A stretch of DNA of 64,000 bases from Photobacterium swingsii (GTDB lineage Bacteria > Pseudomonadota > Gammaproteobacteria > Enterobacterales > Vibrionaceae), in NCBI RefSeq assembly GCF_024346715.1, contig NZ_AP024852.1, positions 3,410,001-3,474,000 of the forward strand. Direction: 5' to 3'. Shown piece after piece: positions 10,721-19,917 of this stretch. The position numbers and the translations under genes were made by a program. The notes under the pieces were generated by a model. That model saw nothing but the letters and a program-made list of their open reading frames with translations. It searched no databases and was not told the DNA's origin. The stretch's first letter is position 1. Each line of letters opens with the position of its first letter.

Positions 10721-11509
10721 TTAGATCCCCGAACCATCAGACTCAGCATCATCTTCATGTAAGCCACATTCACGCTTTAAACCAAAAAAGCGGGTCTCTT
10801 CTTCTTTCATTCCTGGCTCCCATTTCTGAGTAGTATGCACATCACCCACCGACATGTAACCTTGCTCGTATAATGGGTGGTAAGGAAGATCATGATCCGC
10901 TAAGTAAACCTCAACGTCCTCATTCGTCCAATCTATCAAAGGTAAAAATTTAAAGACCCCATTTTGGATCGCCAGCACAGGTAAAGACGCCCGTGTACTT
11001 GACTGTTCTCGACGTAACCCCGAAAACCAAGTTCCCACTTGCAGCTCATTGAGAGCACGACGCATAGGCTCTACTTTATTGAGTTTGTTGTAGAGCTTAA
11101 TGCCTTCAACCCCCTGCTCCCATAGTTTACCGTAACGCGCTTCCTGCCACGCAGGGGTCAGCGGTGAACGATAAACCTGAACATTCAATGATAAACGCGC
11201 TGTCAGCTCATCGATAAACAAGTAAGTTTCAGGAAACAAATACCCAGTATCTGTCACTATTACCGGAATATCGGCTTTTACCTTGGTCACCAAGTGCAAC
11301 ATCACTGCTGATTGCACCCCAAAACTAGAGGCTAAGGCAAAATCACCTTGAAGGTGATCCAATGCCCAACGAACACGATCTTGTGCTGATAACGCTTCAA
11401 GCTCTGCATTAATTTGTGCTAATTGAAGAATTTGATCGACCTTATTTAAAGCCAGTAAATCCTGCAATTGCCAACGTTTTGTCGGCGCAACTGTCGCTGA
11501 ATTAGGCAT
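10721..11509 (-). CDS. cysH: Phosphoadenylyl-sulfate (PAPS) reductase
   Basis: 262 residues. It reduces PAPS to sulfite with thioredoxin. The PAPS-binding loop region is [16 protein letters not shown], then [14 protein letters not shown] and [14 protein letters not shown]. The C-terminal catalytic-cysteine motif is KRECGLH. It lacks the extra cysteine pairs of APS reductases, so PAPS is the substrate. The ATG at 11509 has GAGGG upstream and overlaps the cysI stop (ATGCCTAA), which indicates translational coupling. It is the last gene of cysJIH. Confidence 0.97.
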   Translation of the reverse strand: MPNSATVAPTKRWQLQDLLALNKVDQILQLAQINAELEALSAQDRVRWALDHLQGDFALASSFGVQSAVMLHLVTKVKADIPVIVTDTGYLFPETYLFIDELTARLSLNVQVYRSPLTPAWQEARYGKLWEQGVEGIKLYNKLNKVEPMRRALNELQVGTWFSGLRREQSSTRASLPVLAIQNGVFKFLPLIDWTNEDVEVYLADHDLPYHPLYEQGYMSVGDVHTTQKWEPGMKEEETRFFGLKRECGLHEDDAESDGSGI

Positions 11510-13193
11510 AAAAATCCCTCTTAGAGACGAGCACTGGTGCAATAATGCCAGCGCGAACCGTAAAATCACCAAAGCCTTCGTTTTCTTCACGTTCGCGTGC
11601 CCAACGCCCGACTAACTCATCAATGTCCGCAAGTATTTGAGCAACAGTAATGTTTTCTTTGTACATTTTCGGTACTCGGGTACCGTTACGGTTACCGCCA
11701 AGGTGTAAGTTGTAACGCCCAGGCGCTTTTCCGACTAAACCAATTTCAGCCAGCATGGCGCGTCCACAACCATTTGGGCAGCCTGTCACGCGAGTAATGA
11801 TGTTTTCCTCTTCCCCAAGCTGATGTTTAGCTAAAATGCCTTCAATATCAGTCACAAAATCAGGTAAAAAACGCTCAGCTTCTGCCATGGCTAATGGACA
11901 GGTCGGCAGCGACACACATGCCATCGAATTTTTACGCTGCTCGGTGACACCATCATCAATCAAACCATGATCACGAGCGATCTTTTCGATCCTTTCTTTT
12001 TCAGCAACAGGCACACCTGCAACAATAATATTTTGGTTTGCTGTCATACGAAAATCGCCTTTATGGACTTTCGCTATCTCTGACATACCCGTTTTAAGCG
12101 GTTTATTAGGAAAATCCAGCAAGCGCCCATTTTCAATAAACAAGGCTAAATGGTATTTACCATCAATGCCTTCGACCCAACCAATACGATCACCGCGATC
12201 GGTAAATTCATACGGGCGACTCGCGGTAAATGCCACTCCAGCCCGCTTTTCCACTTCGGCTTTAAAGACATCAGATCCGACTCGGTCTAAGGTATACTTG
12301 GTTTTGGCATTTTTACGATTCGAGCGGTTCCCCCAATCTCGTTGAGTTGTCACCACCGCCTCTGCCACGGCGAGGGTATTTTCCAAGGAGATAAAACCAA
12401 AATCATCAGCACGACGTGGGTAAGTCGATTTATCACCGTGTGTCATTGCAAGGCCACCACCCACCAGCACATTGAAACCAACCAATTTCCCTTCATCGGC
12501 AATCGCGACAAAGTTTAGATCGTTGGCATGCACATCCACATCATTTTGCGGCGGGATCACGACCGTCGTTTTAAATTTACGCGGCAGATAGGTACTCCCT
12601 AAAATCGGCTCTTCATCGGTCGTTTCAAGCTTTTCTCCATCAAGCCAAATTTCCGCATACGCACGTGTCTTGGGGAGTAAATGTTCACTGATTTTCTTTG
12701 CCCATTCATAGGCTTCCTGATGTAACTCCGACTCAATAGGGTTTGTTGTACACAGCACATTACGGTTCACATCACCCGCAGTTGCAATAGAGTCGATACC
12801 AATTTTATTCAGTGTTTGGTGCATTAATTTAATGTTTGGTTTTAGTACCCCATGAAACTGAAACGTCTGACGCGTCGTTAAACGGATACTGCCGTACAAG
12901 CTATGCTCTGCTGCAAACTTATCAATCGCTAACCATTGGCTTGGCGTAATCACACCGCCAGGCATGCGCGCACGCAACATCACGTTTTGCAAGGGTTCGA
13001 GTTTCTGCTTGGCACGTTCGGCTCGAATATCACGATCATCTTGTTGATACATGCCATGAAAACGGATCAATTGAAAATTGTCGCCTTGAAATGCCCCAGT
13101 GACAGGGTTTGCCAAATCTTCCACTATGGTGCCACGTAAGAAGTTACTTTCACGTTTAAGGCGTTCGTTATCTGCTAATTTTTGCTCACTCAT
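11502..13193 (-). CDS. cysI: Sulfite reductase (NADPH) hemoprotein beta-component
   Basis: 563 residues. It carries siroheme and a [4Fe-4S] cluster and reduces sulfite to sulfide with six electrons from CysJ. The cluster/siroheme cysteines sit in [14 protein letters not shown] and [28 protein letters not shown] and the Arg/Lys substrate-binding surroundings are conserved. Start and stop are fused to the neighbours: TAATG with cysJ, and 8 bp of overlap with cysH. It depends on siroheme made by CysG, encoded 7 kb to the left. Confidence 0.97.
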   Translation of the reverse strand: MSEQKLADNERLKRESNFLRGTIVEDLANPVTGAFQGDNFQLIRFHGMYQQDDRDIRAERAKQKLEPLQNVMLRARMPGGVITPSQWLAIDKFAAEHSLYGSIRLTTRQTFQFHGVLKPNIKLMHQTLNKIGIDSIATAGDVNRNVLCTTNPIESELHQEAYEWAKKISEHLLPKTRAYAEIWLDGEKLETTDEEPILGSTYLPRKFKTTVVIPPQNDVDVHANDLNFVAIADEGKLVGFNVLVGGGLAMTHGDKSTYPRRADDFGFISLENTLAVAEAVVTTQRDWGNRSNRKNAKTKYTLDRVGSDVFKAEVEKRAGVAFTASRPYEFTDRGDRIGWVEGIDGKYHLALFIENGRLLDFPNKPLKTGMSEIAKVHKGDFRMTANQNIIVAGVPVAEKERIEKIARDHGLIDDGVTEQRKNSMACVSLPTCPLAMAEAERFLPDFVTDIEGILAKHQLGEEENIITRVTGCPNGCGRAMLAEIGLVGKAPGRYNLHLGGNRNGTRVPKMYKENITVAQILADIDELVGRWAREREENEGFGDFTVRAGIIAPVLVSKRDFYA

Positions 13194-15010
13194 TAGTACA
13201 CATCCTTTTGATAACGCTTACTCTTACGTAACTCAGTTAAATAATCTTCGGCTTGCTCTCGGCTTTGCTGGCCATGCTGTTCAATAATAGTGAGTAGCGC
13301 TTGATGGACATCTTTTGCCATCTGGTTCGCATCACCACACACATAAAAGTGCGCACCCGCTTGGAGCCATTGCCACACCTTCGCCCCTTGCTCGAGCAAT
13401 CGATGCTGCACATAAACTTTCTCAGCTTGATCACGACTAAAAGCCACATCGATTTGATCCATCACACCCGCCTTCAAATACTTCTGCCACTCGACTTGAT
13501 ACAAAAAGTCTTCCGTGAAAGTGCGATCACCAAAGAACAGCCAATTCTTTCCACTCGCGTCACGGTTTTCACGCTCTTGAATAAAGGCACGGAAAGGGGC
13601 AATTCCTGTACCTGGGCCAACCATAATGACTGGCGTGTCATCATTTTCGGGAAGTTTAAAATGCTTATTCTCTTCCACAAAAACGCGAACACTTCCCCCC
13701 TCTTCAAGACGGTGCGATAGAAAGCTAGAGGCGCCTCCCTGTCGAGTTTCTTCACCTTGTTGATACTCAACAACACCTACTGTTAAGTGGACTTCTTCAC
13801 CCACTTCTTCTTGGCTCGAAGCGATAGAATAGAGACGAGGGGTCAAGCGACGTAGTAATCCTTGTAACTGCTCGGCTGTGAGCTTGGTTTTCTTTTCTGC
13901 CAATACGTCTAATATTTGCGTCTTGCCCGCATAAGTACGTAGCTTGTCTTTATCTGCCACCAGCTTTTCTAGTTTTTTACTGCCTGACAAGGTGGCGTAT
14001 TGAGTGACGAACTGCGGGTTCGCATTGGTAATTTCATAATGCTTAATCAACGCCTGTAGTAACGGGAGTGATTCACCGTCGACCTCTATCTGTGCATCGT
14101 CAACCAATCCAACTTGCGCAATGATTTTAGCGGCAAGGTTAGAGTCATTGTCGTACCATACTCCCAGTGCATCGCCCGGCTGATAGCTTAACCCTGAACC
14201 TTCAAGGTCAATTTCGATATGACGTACATCTTTGCCCGAATTACGCCCAGTGATCTTCTGGCTGGTTAATAACGAGGCCTCAAACGGGTGCTGCTTAGTG
14301 TATGCCGACACAGCCGCTTGGCTTTGACTAACAGGCAGTTGCACTACCTCGGCTTCACCTGTTGATAAGGTTAGCTTCACTTTTTCTAATGCCGATGTGC
14401 GCCATTGTGCGGCTTCAGCTTCATAATCGACATCACAATCTAAACGATCCAGTATCGACTCTGCGCCCAACTTCGCGAGATAACCATCAAAGTCTTTGGC
14501 TGTTTGACAAAAGAATTCATAACTAGAATCCCCTAACCCAATCACTGCATATTTTAAATGTGATAAGTTTGGTGCTTTCTTCGACTGTAAAAATTCATGT
14601 AATTCAATCGCATCATCGGGTGCTTCACCTTCGCCATGCGTCGAAGCAACAATAATGAGGTGGGTGGCTTTCGTTAAGTGTTTACCTTTGTAATCACCCG
14701 CAGAAAAGATCTCAGCACGCATGCCTGCAGCATCCGCTTCTGCATGTAAGGCTTCAGCAAGCCCTTTCGCATTGCCAGTCTGCGAAGCATAGATAATCGT
14801 TAACTTACCAGCAGGTTGTGTTGCCACTGCAGCAATAGACTGACTTGCAGTTTGTGTTTGAGCTGTGGGTTGCGTTTGGCTTAACCCCCAAAAGTAACCA
14901 CTGATCCATGCCATCTGCTGAGGTGACAGTTCTGATGTAGCCTGTTGAAGTTGATCTATTTGTTGATCATTGAGTGGGCTGGCTAAGGCCGAGAGTTCCT
15001 TGAGTACCAT
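13193..15010 (-). CDS. cysJ: Sulfite reductase (NADPH) flavoprotein alpha-component
   Basis: 605 residues. The flavodoxin-like FMN domain (about 75-215) shows [18 protein letters not shown] and [21 protein letters not shown]. The FAD domain includes RLYSIASS and the linker domain. The NADP-binding module includes [19 protein letters not shown] and [13 protein letters not shown], with the [17 protein letters not shown]-terminus. It passes electrons from NADPH to CysI. The ATG at 15010 is preferred over an upstream in-frame codon because the family begins near here and AGGGAA precedes it. Confidence 0.97.
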   Translation of the reverse strand: MVLKELSALASPLNDQQIDQLQQATSELSPQQMAWISGYFWGLSQTQPTAQTQTASQSIAAVATQPAGKLTIIYASQTGNAKGLAEALHAEADAAGMRAEIFSAGDYKGKHLTKATHLIIVASTHGEGEAPDDAIELHEFLQSKKAPNLSHLKYAVIGLGDSSYEFFCQTAKDFDGYLAKLGAESILDRLDCDVDYEAEAAQWRTSALEKVKLTLSTGEAEVVQLPVSQSQAAVSAYTKQHPFEASLLTSQKITGRNSGKDVRHIEIDLEGSGLSYQPGDALGVWYDNDSNLAAKIIAQVGLVDDAQIEVDGESLPLLQALIKHYEITNANPQFVTQYATLSGSKKLEKLVADKDKLRTYAGKTQILDVLAEKKTKLTAEQLQGLLRRLTPRLYSIASSQEEVGEEVHLTVGVVEYQQGEETRQGGASSFLSHRLEEGGSVRVFVEENKHFKLPENDDTPVIMVGPGTGIAPFRAFIQERENRDASGKNWLFFGDRTFTEDFLYQVEWQKYLKAGVMDQIDVAFSRDQAEKVYVQHRLLEQGAKVWQWLQAGAHFYVCGDANQMAKDVHQALLTIIEQHGQQSREQAEDYLTELRKSKRYQKDVY

Positions 15011-15155
15011 GACACGACGTTCCCTATACATTGCGTAAGGTTAGATTAGCCACTCAATGAAATAACAAGAAAGAATAGATAAGAATGTTTTATAACTTTT
15101 AGTAAGGATAAGGTGCGCAAGAATTTTCCGACTCACATCAGAGAAAGGTTACGAT

Positions 15156-15389
15156 TTAGAAGCTATCGGCAATTCGAACTTGGTGAAATCCGACTTCAAA
15201 CGCCCGCTCACTTGCAGTATCAACATCTTGGTAGCATTGCTCACTTCCCGCACCGTCCGTCAAAGGGACAAAGCCACCTCGACGATGGCGAAACTCGACA
15301 ATCCAGCCATCTTCTTGGATTGATGGCTCTACCACGGCTTCGACTAAATCGCTGCGTGCATACAACCCTTGCAGTTCCGTTAATGTCAT
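15156..15389 (-). CDS. Small conserved-looking hypothetical protein
   Basis: 77 residues from the ATG at 15389, which has an AGGAAG ribosome site; a longer version from 15416 lacks one. The protein is soluble and acidic and reads as one compact alpha/beta domain (LTELQGLYARSDLVEAVVEP, then VEFRHRRGGFVPLTD, then ERAFEVGFHQVRI). I do not recognise a catalytic motif. It lies directly upstream of cysJ on the same strand (145 bp gap), so cotranscription is possible. Function unknown. Confidence 0.65.
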   Translation of the reverse strand: MTLTELQGLYARSDLVEAVVEPSIQEDGWIVEFRHRRGGFVPLTDGAGSEQCYQDVDTASERAFEVGFHQVRIADSF

Positions 15390-15452
15390 TAGCCCACTTC
15401 CTGATAACTCAGTCATCTATTAAAAATGGTACAAAACTGAGTAAACAGGCAA

Positions 15453-15479
15453 CAAAAAAGCCACGATAATCGTGGCTTT
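15453..15479 (-). terminator. Terminator of the outer-membrane protein gene
   Basis: Perfect 11-bp stem AAAGCCACGAT / ATCGTGGCTTT with a T-tract on the minus strand. Confidence 0.88.
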
Positions 15480-15538
15480 CAATTCATGGGGAGCTGCCCC
15501 TAAGGCTTTTTGCACATCTTACAAAGTAAGTGTCACGA

Positions 15539-16186
15539 TTAGATGTCGACTTCTACACCTAGGAACCAACCGTCATTCTTCACTTTTACAGAGTTGTAGC
15601 CGTTAATGAATGCAAAATCATGATCCATCACGCGGTAACCTGCACGAAGGTTTAGATCAACCACTAGAGGGATAGTCCACTTAACACCAATTTGTGCATC
15701 AACCGTTTTCGTATCGTCGTACGTACCGTAAGTCAGATCACCAAACGCAGATACTGGTGTCATTGGGATGCCGATTTCACCTGCACCGTAAACCGCTGGT
15801 TGCCATTCACTGAATGATTTCCCTGCAAATTCACCAGCATTGAACTTAGACATCACCACACCTAGATCCAGCGCAACAGCGTCGTTATCTAGAATTTCGT
15901 AGTAAGCAGTGTAATCAATCTGGTTAAACGAAATAGTGCCGTTATCAACATCGCTGTAACGGATACGTGCGTTTGGTACTAGTGGGATAAAGTGTTCAAA
16001 CGCAATGTGGAATGTGCCCATTGTTTTGTCTTCTGCGTCTACAGAGTTTGAAGCGACTTCTGTTTTACCGCCAGTAAACCATGCATCAGCACCTACTTTT
16101 ACACCAAGAAGGGTAGCTGCTTGTGCTGGCATTGCTGCTGCAAATGCGACAGCAGCGGCCGCTGCTGTAAGAGTAAATTTATTCAT
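15539..16186 (-). CDS. Outer-membrane beta-barrel protein (TIGR04219-like)
   Basis: 215 residues with an Ala-rich signal peptide ending at AQA-ATLLGV. The mature chain is a series of alternating hydrophobic/polar strands with aromatic ends. It starts VKVGADAWFTGG and ends GWFLGVEVDI, the pattern of the small TIGR04219 outer-membrane barrels of marine gammaproteobacteria. GGAGA lies upstream of the ATG. Substrate and role are unknown. It is monocistronic with its own terminator. Confidence 0.82.
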   Translation of the reverse strand: MNKFTLTAAAAAVAFAAAMPAQAATLLGVKVGADAWFTGGKTEVASNSVDAEDKTMGTFHIAFEHFIPLVPNARIRYSDVDNGTISFNQIDYTAYYEILDNDAVALDLGVVMSKFNAGEFAGKSFSEWQPAVYGAGEIGIPMTPVSAFGDLTYGTYDDTKTVDAQIGVKWTIPLVVDLNLRAGYRVMDHDFAFINGYNSVKVKNDGWFLGVEVDI

Positions 16187-16343
16187 GCAGAGTCTCCGCT
16201 CTTAATTTGTATAAAATTCGGGCGAGACTATACCAGATGCTATACAAAATGACCCCATCTGATTTGTTAAACAATGTCTTTTATACAAAAAATAACACTC
16301 TCCTGACGTAAGTTTCAGATTGAGTAAAAACTCAATCTTAACC

Positions 16344-16574
16344 TCAGTAATTCATACGATTACGGTGTGCTTTATCCGCTTTGTGCTCACGATAAAACCA
16401 GACACCTAGGGCTATAACAATAAGCCAAGGTAACAACTTAAACATTACGCCTAACATACCAATGACAGCCATCACAGCAAAGCCAGCCGCCACCGCTAAG
16501 AACATCCCTAACATACTGATACCAGTAAAGATAAGCACCATCGCAAATGTGAATAGGAATAAAATCTCGACCAT
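16344..16574 (-). CDS. pspG: Envelope stress response protein PspG
   Basis: 76 residues with two hydrophobic helices (VEILFLFTFAMVLIFTGISM and the segment LLPWLIVIALGVWFY) and a basic tail HKADKAHRNRMNY. This matches PspG, an inner-membrane effector of the phage-shock response. The ATG at 16574 follows AGAGGGGG. It neighbours dusA, as in other Vibrionaceae and enterics. PspF/sigma-54 control is the family norm, but I could not find a convincing -24/-12 element upstream. Confidence 0.85.
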   Translation of the reverse strand: MVEILFLFTFAMVLIFTGISMLGMFLAVAAGFAVMAVIGMLGVMFKLLPWLIVIALGVWFYREHKADKAHRNRMNY

Positions 16575-16742
16575 ACATCCCCCTCTGAATTCTGGCTTAG
16601 CAGACAATCTACAACCGCTTTTCTGTGCAACGCCTGCTTAATCACAACGTGATTCATTTAGAACCTAATATATAGACCGCACAAACTGCGCCACTTTCTA
16701 GCCAATTAAATAAAACACGTATAATCAGAAAGTTAAACTCAA

Positions 16743-16782
16743 AAACAAAAAAAGAGCGATGGCTTTTCGCCTATCGCTCTTT
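16743..16782 (-). terminator. Terminator of dusA
   Basis: AAAGAGCGAT / ATCGCTCTTT stem extended by GGC/GCC, with a T-rich tract on the minus strand. Confidence 0.88.
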
Positions 16783-16822
16783 ATCCACGTGGTCAATTTC
16801 ACCAACAAATTGGTTAAATCAA

Positions 16823-17851
16823 CTACACGTCTAATTCCGCTGGAATTTTTGCTACCGCTTGTTGCAGTACTTCAATGCCTGCACCCGGCTTATGGGCATT
16901 TTCACTGATATGACGACGCCACTGACGCGCACCCGGTAAACCTTGGAATAAGCCCAACATATGGCGAGAGATATGACCAAGGTATGAACCGTTGGCAAGT
17001 TGGCGCTCTATATATGGGAACATAGCTTCAACCAGCTCACGCTGCTTGATAATAGGTTTCGTGCTACCAAAGAGACGCTGATCCACTTGCGCCATCATGT
17101 AAGGGTTTTGGTAAGCCTCGCGGCCCACCATGACGCCATCCAGATGTTTCAAGTGTTCGTCCATCTCTTCAAACGTCTTAATACCACCATTAATGGCCAT
17201 CTTTAGATGCGGGAAATCACGTTTTAATTGGTAAACACGCGGGTAATCTAGTGGTGGGATTTCACGGTTTTCTTTCGGGCTTAATCCCTTCAGCCATGCT
17301 TTGCGAGCATGAATAGTGAAATCATCACAGCCGCTTTTCTCAGACACTGTCGAAATAAATTGAGTCAAAAACTCATAAGAGTCTTGCTCATCAATACCGA
17401 TGCGCGTTTTCACCGTAACCGGGATATCAACCACTTCACGCATTGCAGAGACACACTGCGCAACCAAATCGGCTTCACCCATTAAACAGGCACCAAACAT
17501 ACCGTTTTGCACACGATCTGAAGGGCAACCTACGTTCAGGTTAATTTCATCATAGCCACGCTCTTGTGCTAGCTGGGCACAACGCGCCAAATCCGCAGGG
17601 TTTGACCCACCCAGTTGTAACGCTAATGGGTGCTCTTCTTCGTTGTACGCAAGAAAGTCGCCTTTACCATGAATAATAGCGCCCGTTGTCACCATCTCGG
17701 TATAAAGCAACGCATGCTCACTCATCAAGCGGTGAAAGTAACGACAGTGGCGGTCAGTCCAATCGAGCATAGGCGCGACAGAGAAACGGCAAGAGGGGTA
17801 ATCACCAGCAACGCCGCTAATTTCCTGATGTTTATCAACATTTAATGTCAT
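16823..17851 (-). CDS. dusA: tRNA-dihydrouridine(20/20a) synthase DusA (chimeric 5' end from integrated element)
   Basis: 342 residues. FMN-dependent reduction of U20/U20a in tRNA. N-terminal FMN-barrel motif [13 protein letters not shown], catalytic-cysteine region [19 protein letters not shown], then [30 protein letters not shown] and [13 protein letters not shown]. All active-site segments are intact. The 36-bp direct repeat (17753-17788) covers codons 22-33 exactly, so residues 1-21 and the start signal are contributed by the inserted element. The displaced native start is the remnant at 30404-30520. The promoter must lie in the 83 bp shared with the divergent integrase gene, so expression of this tRNA-modification gene is now driven by element DNA. 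Confidence 0.95.
   Translation of the reverse strand: MTLNVDKHQEISGVAGDYPSCRFSVAPMLDWTDRHCRYFHRLMSEHALLYTEMVTTGAIIHGKGDFLAYNEEEHPLALQLGGSNPADLARCAQLAQERGYDEINLNVGCPSDRVQNGMFGACLMGEADLVAQCVSAMREVVDIPVTVKTRIGIDEQDSYEFLTQFISTVSEKSGCDDFTIHARKAWLKGLSPKENREIPPLDYPRVYQLKRDFPHLKMAINGGIKTFEEMDEHLKHLDGVMVGREAYQNPYMMAQVDQRLFGSTKPIIKQRELVEAMFPYIERQLANGSYLGHISRHMLGLFQGLPGARQWRRHISENAHKPGAGIEVLQQAVAKIPAELDV
17753..17788. repeat. attL-side copy of 36-bp direct repeat
   Basis: Identical over 36 bp to 30410-30445. It encodes the conserved DusA segment [12 protein letters not shown]. Similarity continues imperfectly outwards (CAAGA shared just beyond 17789). Confidence 0.95.
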
Positions 17852-17898
17852 TTCGAATTACCTGTAATATCGTTGAAATTGCTTGAATTTCGTTCTAC

Positions 17899-17918
17899 AG
17901 TACCCCTCATAGTACCCC
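17899..17918. repeat. Paired AGTACCCC motifs near left end (candidate integrase arm sites)
   Basis: AGTACCCC occurs at 17899-17906 and 17911-17918, spaced 12 bp apart, between the dusA start and the integrase start. The same octamer recurs at 30370-30377 near the right end, and its complement GGGGTACT lies at 18139-18146 inside the integrase gene. The spacing and placement suit arm-type recombinase sites or a regulator site for the divergent promoters. Confidence 0.45.
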
Positions 17919-17934
17919 CGACAGAGTAGGACAA

Positions 17935-19014
17935 ATGGCATCTTTCACGGTAGAAAAACGACAACTCAAAAGCGGCGAACTGCGGTACAAAGCAACTGTT
18001 TTCGTAAAAAAGAACTCGCGGATTATACATCGAGAATCGAAAACTTTCAGAAAAAAGGATTTAGCTCGCACTTTTGGGCGAAATCGAGTTCTGGAATTAG
18101 AATCTAAAGGGGTACAAATTAATAACTCAGTCCCCCTAGGGGTACTGCTTGACCGTTTCATGAATGATGCTGATTTATGGAATAAAACTGGACGAACCAA
18201 GCGCTATGTCATTCAAATGCTAAGAGATTGCGATATAGCGAACATTGACAGCAACCAATTAAGAACAAGCGATCTTATAGAACACTGTCGAAACAGAAGA
18301 TCAGCAGGAGCAAAACCTGCCACGGTTTACCATGACATAGCTTACCTACGCTCGGTAATGAAAAAAGCTACACCTGTTTTTAATATCAATGCGAACTATC
18401 CAATTTTCGATGAAGCAGTCCCTGTACTGATAGATATGGGACTCGTAGGTAAAAGTCAAAAACGCACCCGACGCCCTACAGAGACAGAGCTAGACAGGCT
18501 CAAAGAAGGGCTGAAAGCACGTCAGGACTTTCGCTCCAACGGCAAAACACGAATACCTTTCTTAGATATTCTGGATTTCAGCATTTTGACCTGTATGCGA
18601 ATTGGGGAAGTATGCAAACTCCGTTGGGAAGATCTAAACGAAGAACACAAAACCATTGTTGTCCGTGACCGTAAAGACCCTCGCAAAAAAGAGGGAAACC
18701 ACATGATTGTTCCATTGCTAGCTGAATCGTTCGACATTGCTATGAACCAGCCCAAAACAAACGAACTGATTTTCCCTTACAACCCGCGCAGTGTCACAGC
18801 AGGCTTTCAAAGAGTAAGAAACAGTTTAGGCATTGAAGACTTGCGCTATCACGACATGAGGCGAGAAGGAGCTAGTAGGCTGTTTGAAAAAGGGTATTCG
18901 ATAGAGGAAGTAGCGCAGGTAACTGGGCATAGAAACATCAATATTTTATGGCAAGTCTACACTCAATTATTACCACATAAACTACACAACAAACAAAAAA
19001 ATAAAGCTCGCTAA
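17935..19014 (+). CDS. int: Tyrosine recombinase (DusA-type phage integrase)
   Basis: 359 residues. The N-terminal arm-binding region is followed by a SAM-like core-binding domain (about 65-160) and a catalytic domain. Catalytic residues are visible: R222 in TCMRIGEVCKLRW, K247 in DRKDPR, H306 and R309 in HDMRREG, H332 in TGHRN, W339, and nucleophile Y342 in LWQVYTQL. It directs site-specific integration at the dusA 5' end, which is the known target of one integrase group. It is adjacent to the left att repeat and divergent from dusA, sharing an 83-bp promoter region with AGTACCCC repeats. A short ribosome site (AGGA) precedes the ATG. Confidence 0.96.
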   Translation: MASFTVEKRQLKSGELRYKATVFVKKNSRIIHRESKTFRKKDLARTFGRNRVLELESKGVQINNSVPLGVLLDRFMNDADLWNKTGRTKRYVIQMLRDCDIANIDSNQLRTSDLIEHCRNRRSAGAKPATVYHDIAYLRSVMKKATPVFNINANYPIFDEAVPVLIDMGLVGKSQKRTRRPTETELDRLKEGLKARQDFRSNGKTRIPFLDILDFSILTCMRIGEVCKLRWEDLNEEHKTIVVRDRKDPRKKEGNHMIVPLLAESFDIAMNQPKTNELIFPYNPRSVTAGFQRVRNSLGIEDLRYHDMRREGASRLFEKGYSIEEVAQVTGHRNINILWQVYTQLLPHKLHNKQKNKAR

Positions 19015-19024
19015 AAGCGAGCTT
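19004..19024. terminator. Stem-loop between integrase and the Cas2-like gene
   Basis: Perfect 9-bp stem AAGCTCGCT / AGCGAGCTT with a 3-nt loop. It overlaps the integrase stop codon and has no T-tract, so termination is uncertain. Confidence 0.5.
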
Positions 19025-19031
19025 ATACATT

Positions 19032-19283
19032 TCATTTCAACTGGTTAGGGTTACCATCCGTATTTATCGATGCCCAATTAGTAACCTCTGACACCATAAT
19101 CGCATCATCACCATCAATAATGCTTTTAAAATGATCTCGCAACCGTGATGGTGATGTATTATCACGCTTAAAACACCAAGTAGACTCTAAAATTCGAACT
19201 GCATTATATTCCTTCAGCTCTGTATACAACTTTTGATAATCTCGTGATTTCCTTAAGTCATAAGTAATAAAATATAAAGCCAT
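19032..19283 (-). CDS. Cas2/SinR-like small ferredoxin-fold protein
   Basis: 83 residues. It begins MALYFITYDLRKSRDYQKLY, a Cas2-type first beta strand ending in Y-D, followed by an amphipathic helix, VRILESTWCFKR and a terminal strand IMVSEVTNWAS. This is the layout of orphan SinR/Cas2-like proteins as I remember them. No Cas1 or repeat array is nearby, so it is not a CRISPR adaptation gene. It is the last gene on the minus strand before the integrase, the typical site for phage accessory genes. A good ribosome site (AGAGGTAAG) supports expression. A nuclease, toxin or antiviral role is possible but unproven. Confidence 0.7.
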   Translation of the reverse strand: MALYFITYDLRKSRDYQKLYTELKEYNAVRILESTWCFKRDNTSPSRLRDHFKSIIDGDDAIMVSEVTNWASINTDGNPNQLK

Positions 19284-19385
19284 GCTTACCTCTAATTAAT
19301 AGCTATAAAACAGGCAATCATATTAAACCCACAAAGTTGCACAGTTATGAGATGCATATCATGAAACAACATAATATTGAAAATC

Positions 19386-19523
19386 TTATCCTAACACCTT
19401 TGTTTCCAGTCGAATGAGACGATTATTATGCCTCCAAAAGATAGCGATAATAACCAGCATTGAGGGCGGTAAGCCCATTGAAGTAAAGTATTGCAACACC
19501 TCAACCATATCACTTGAACTCAT
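19386..19523 (-). CDS. Tiny membrane protein (45 aa)
   Basis: Starts at ATG 19523, overlapping the end of the preceding gene (AAATGAG context, stop TGA at 19510-19512). After a short polar N-terminus there is one hydrophobic helix around PPSMLVIIAIFWRHNNRLIR, then a basic/amphipathic tail. The arrangement resembles small virion membrane proteins or class-III-like holins; I cannot tell which. It is the last of a chain of overlapping small genes, which is the main argument that it is real. Confidence 0.6.
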   Translation of the reverse strand: MSSSDMVEVLQYFTSMGLPPSMLVIIAIFWRHNNRLIRLETKVLG

Positions 19524-19731
19524 TTCTCAAGGTTTCCCATACACCAAGCACAACAGGAACAGCTGTACCAATTAAACCACCATAGCTCACACCCGCATCA
19601 GTGACGGTTGCCGTTAGTAACTCAGGGTGACCAACAGCAAGCGCCACACCAGCACCAAGTAACGCGATACCTTTTTTAGTCGATGGTTGGTCTACATCAA
19701 TGTTCAAAATATCCTTTAGAAAATCTTTCAT
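19510..19731 (-). CDS. Small hydrophobic phage protein (73 aa)
   Basis: A polar N-terminus (MKDFLKDILNIDVDQPSTKK) is followed by two hydrophobic segments, GIALLGAGVALAVG and GVSYGGLIGTAVPVVLGVW. It is Gly/Ala-rich, as expected for a protein of an internal virion membrane or a holin. Start ATG 19731 overlaps the stop of the upstream gene (ATGA), and its own stop overlaps the next start. No family recognised. Confidence 0.7.
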   Translation of the reverse strand: MKDFLKDILNIDVDQPSTKKGIALLGAGVALAVGHPELLTATVTDAGVSYGGLIGTAVPVVLGVWETLRNEFK

Positions 19732-19904
19732 AGTAACTTACTCTTTTTCAGATATTTGATGGTGTAAGCAGCCGCTACACCACCAATGACTGTAACTGTA
19801 ATTTTTGCAGCTACTCCAGCCCAAAGATTGGGTTCAGGGGCTTTTACTTTCTTCACTTTTTTAGGTTCTTTGCTTAAAGCCTGCACGGCCTGATGTTCAA
19901 ACAT
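19728..19904 (-). CDS. Small single-span membrane protein (58 aa)
   Basis: ATG at 19904, stop TGA overlapping the next ATG. Lys-rich N-terminus (SKEPKKVKKVKAPEP), then one membrane helix around LWAGVAAKITVTVIGGVAAA, and a basic end YLKKSKLL. It fits the small membrane-associated virion proteins of PM2-like phages in size and layout only. It lies 13 bp after the hydrolase-like gene. Confidence 0.65.
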   Translation of the reverse strand: MFEHQAVQALSKEPKKVKKVKAPEPNLWAGVAAKITVTVIGGVAAAYTIKYLKKSKLL

Positions 19905-19917
19905 CACAGCCCCTTAC

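Noticed and set aside
16575-16720. Sigma-54 promoter for pspG
   Set aside because: Expected from the family, but no GG-N10-GC element with acceptable flanking bases was found on the minus strand.
17848-18200. Minus-strand frames inside the integrase gene
   Set aside because: Antisense to a gene with all catalytic residues; no ribosome site or recognisable protein.
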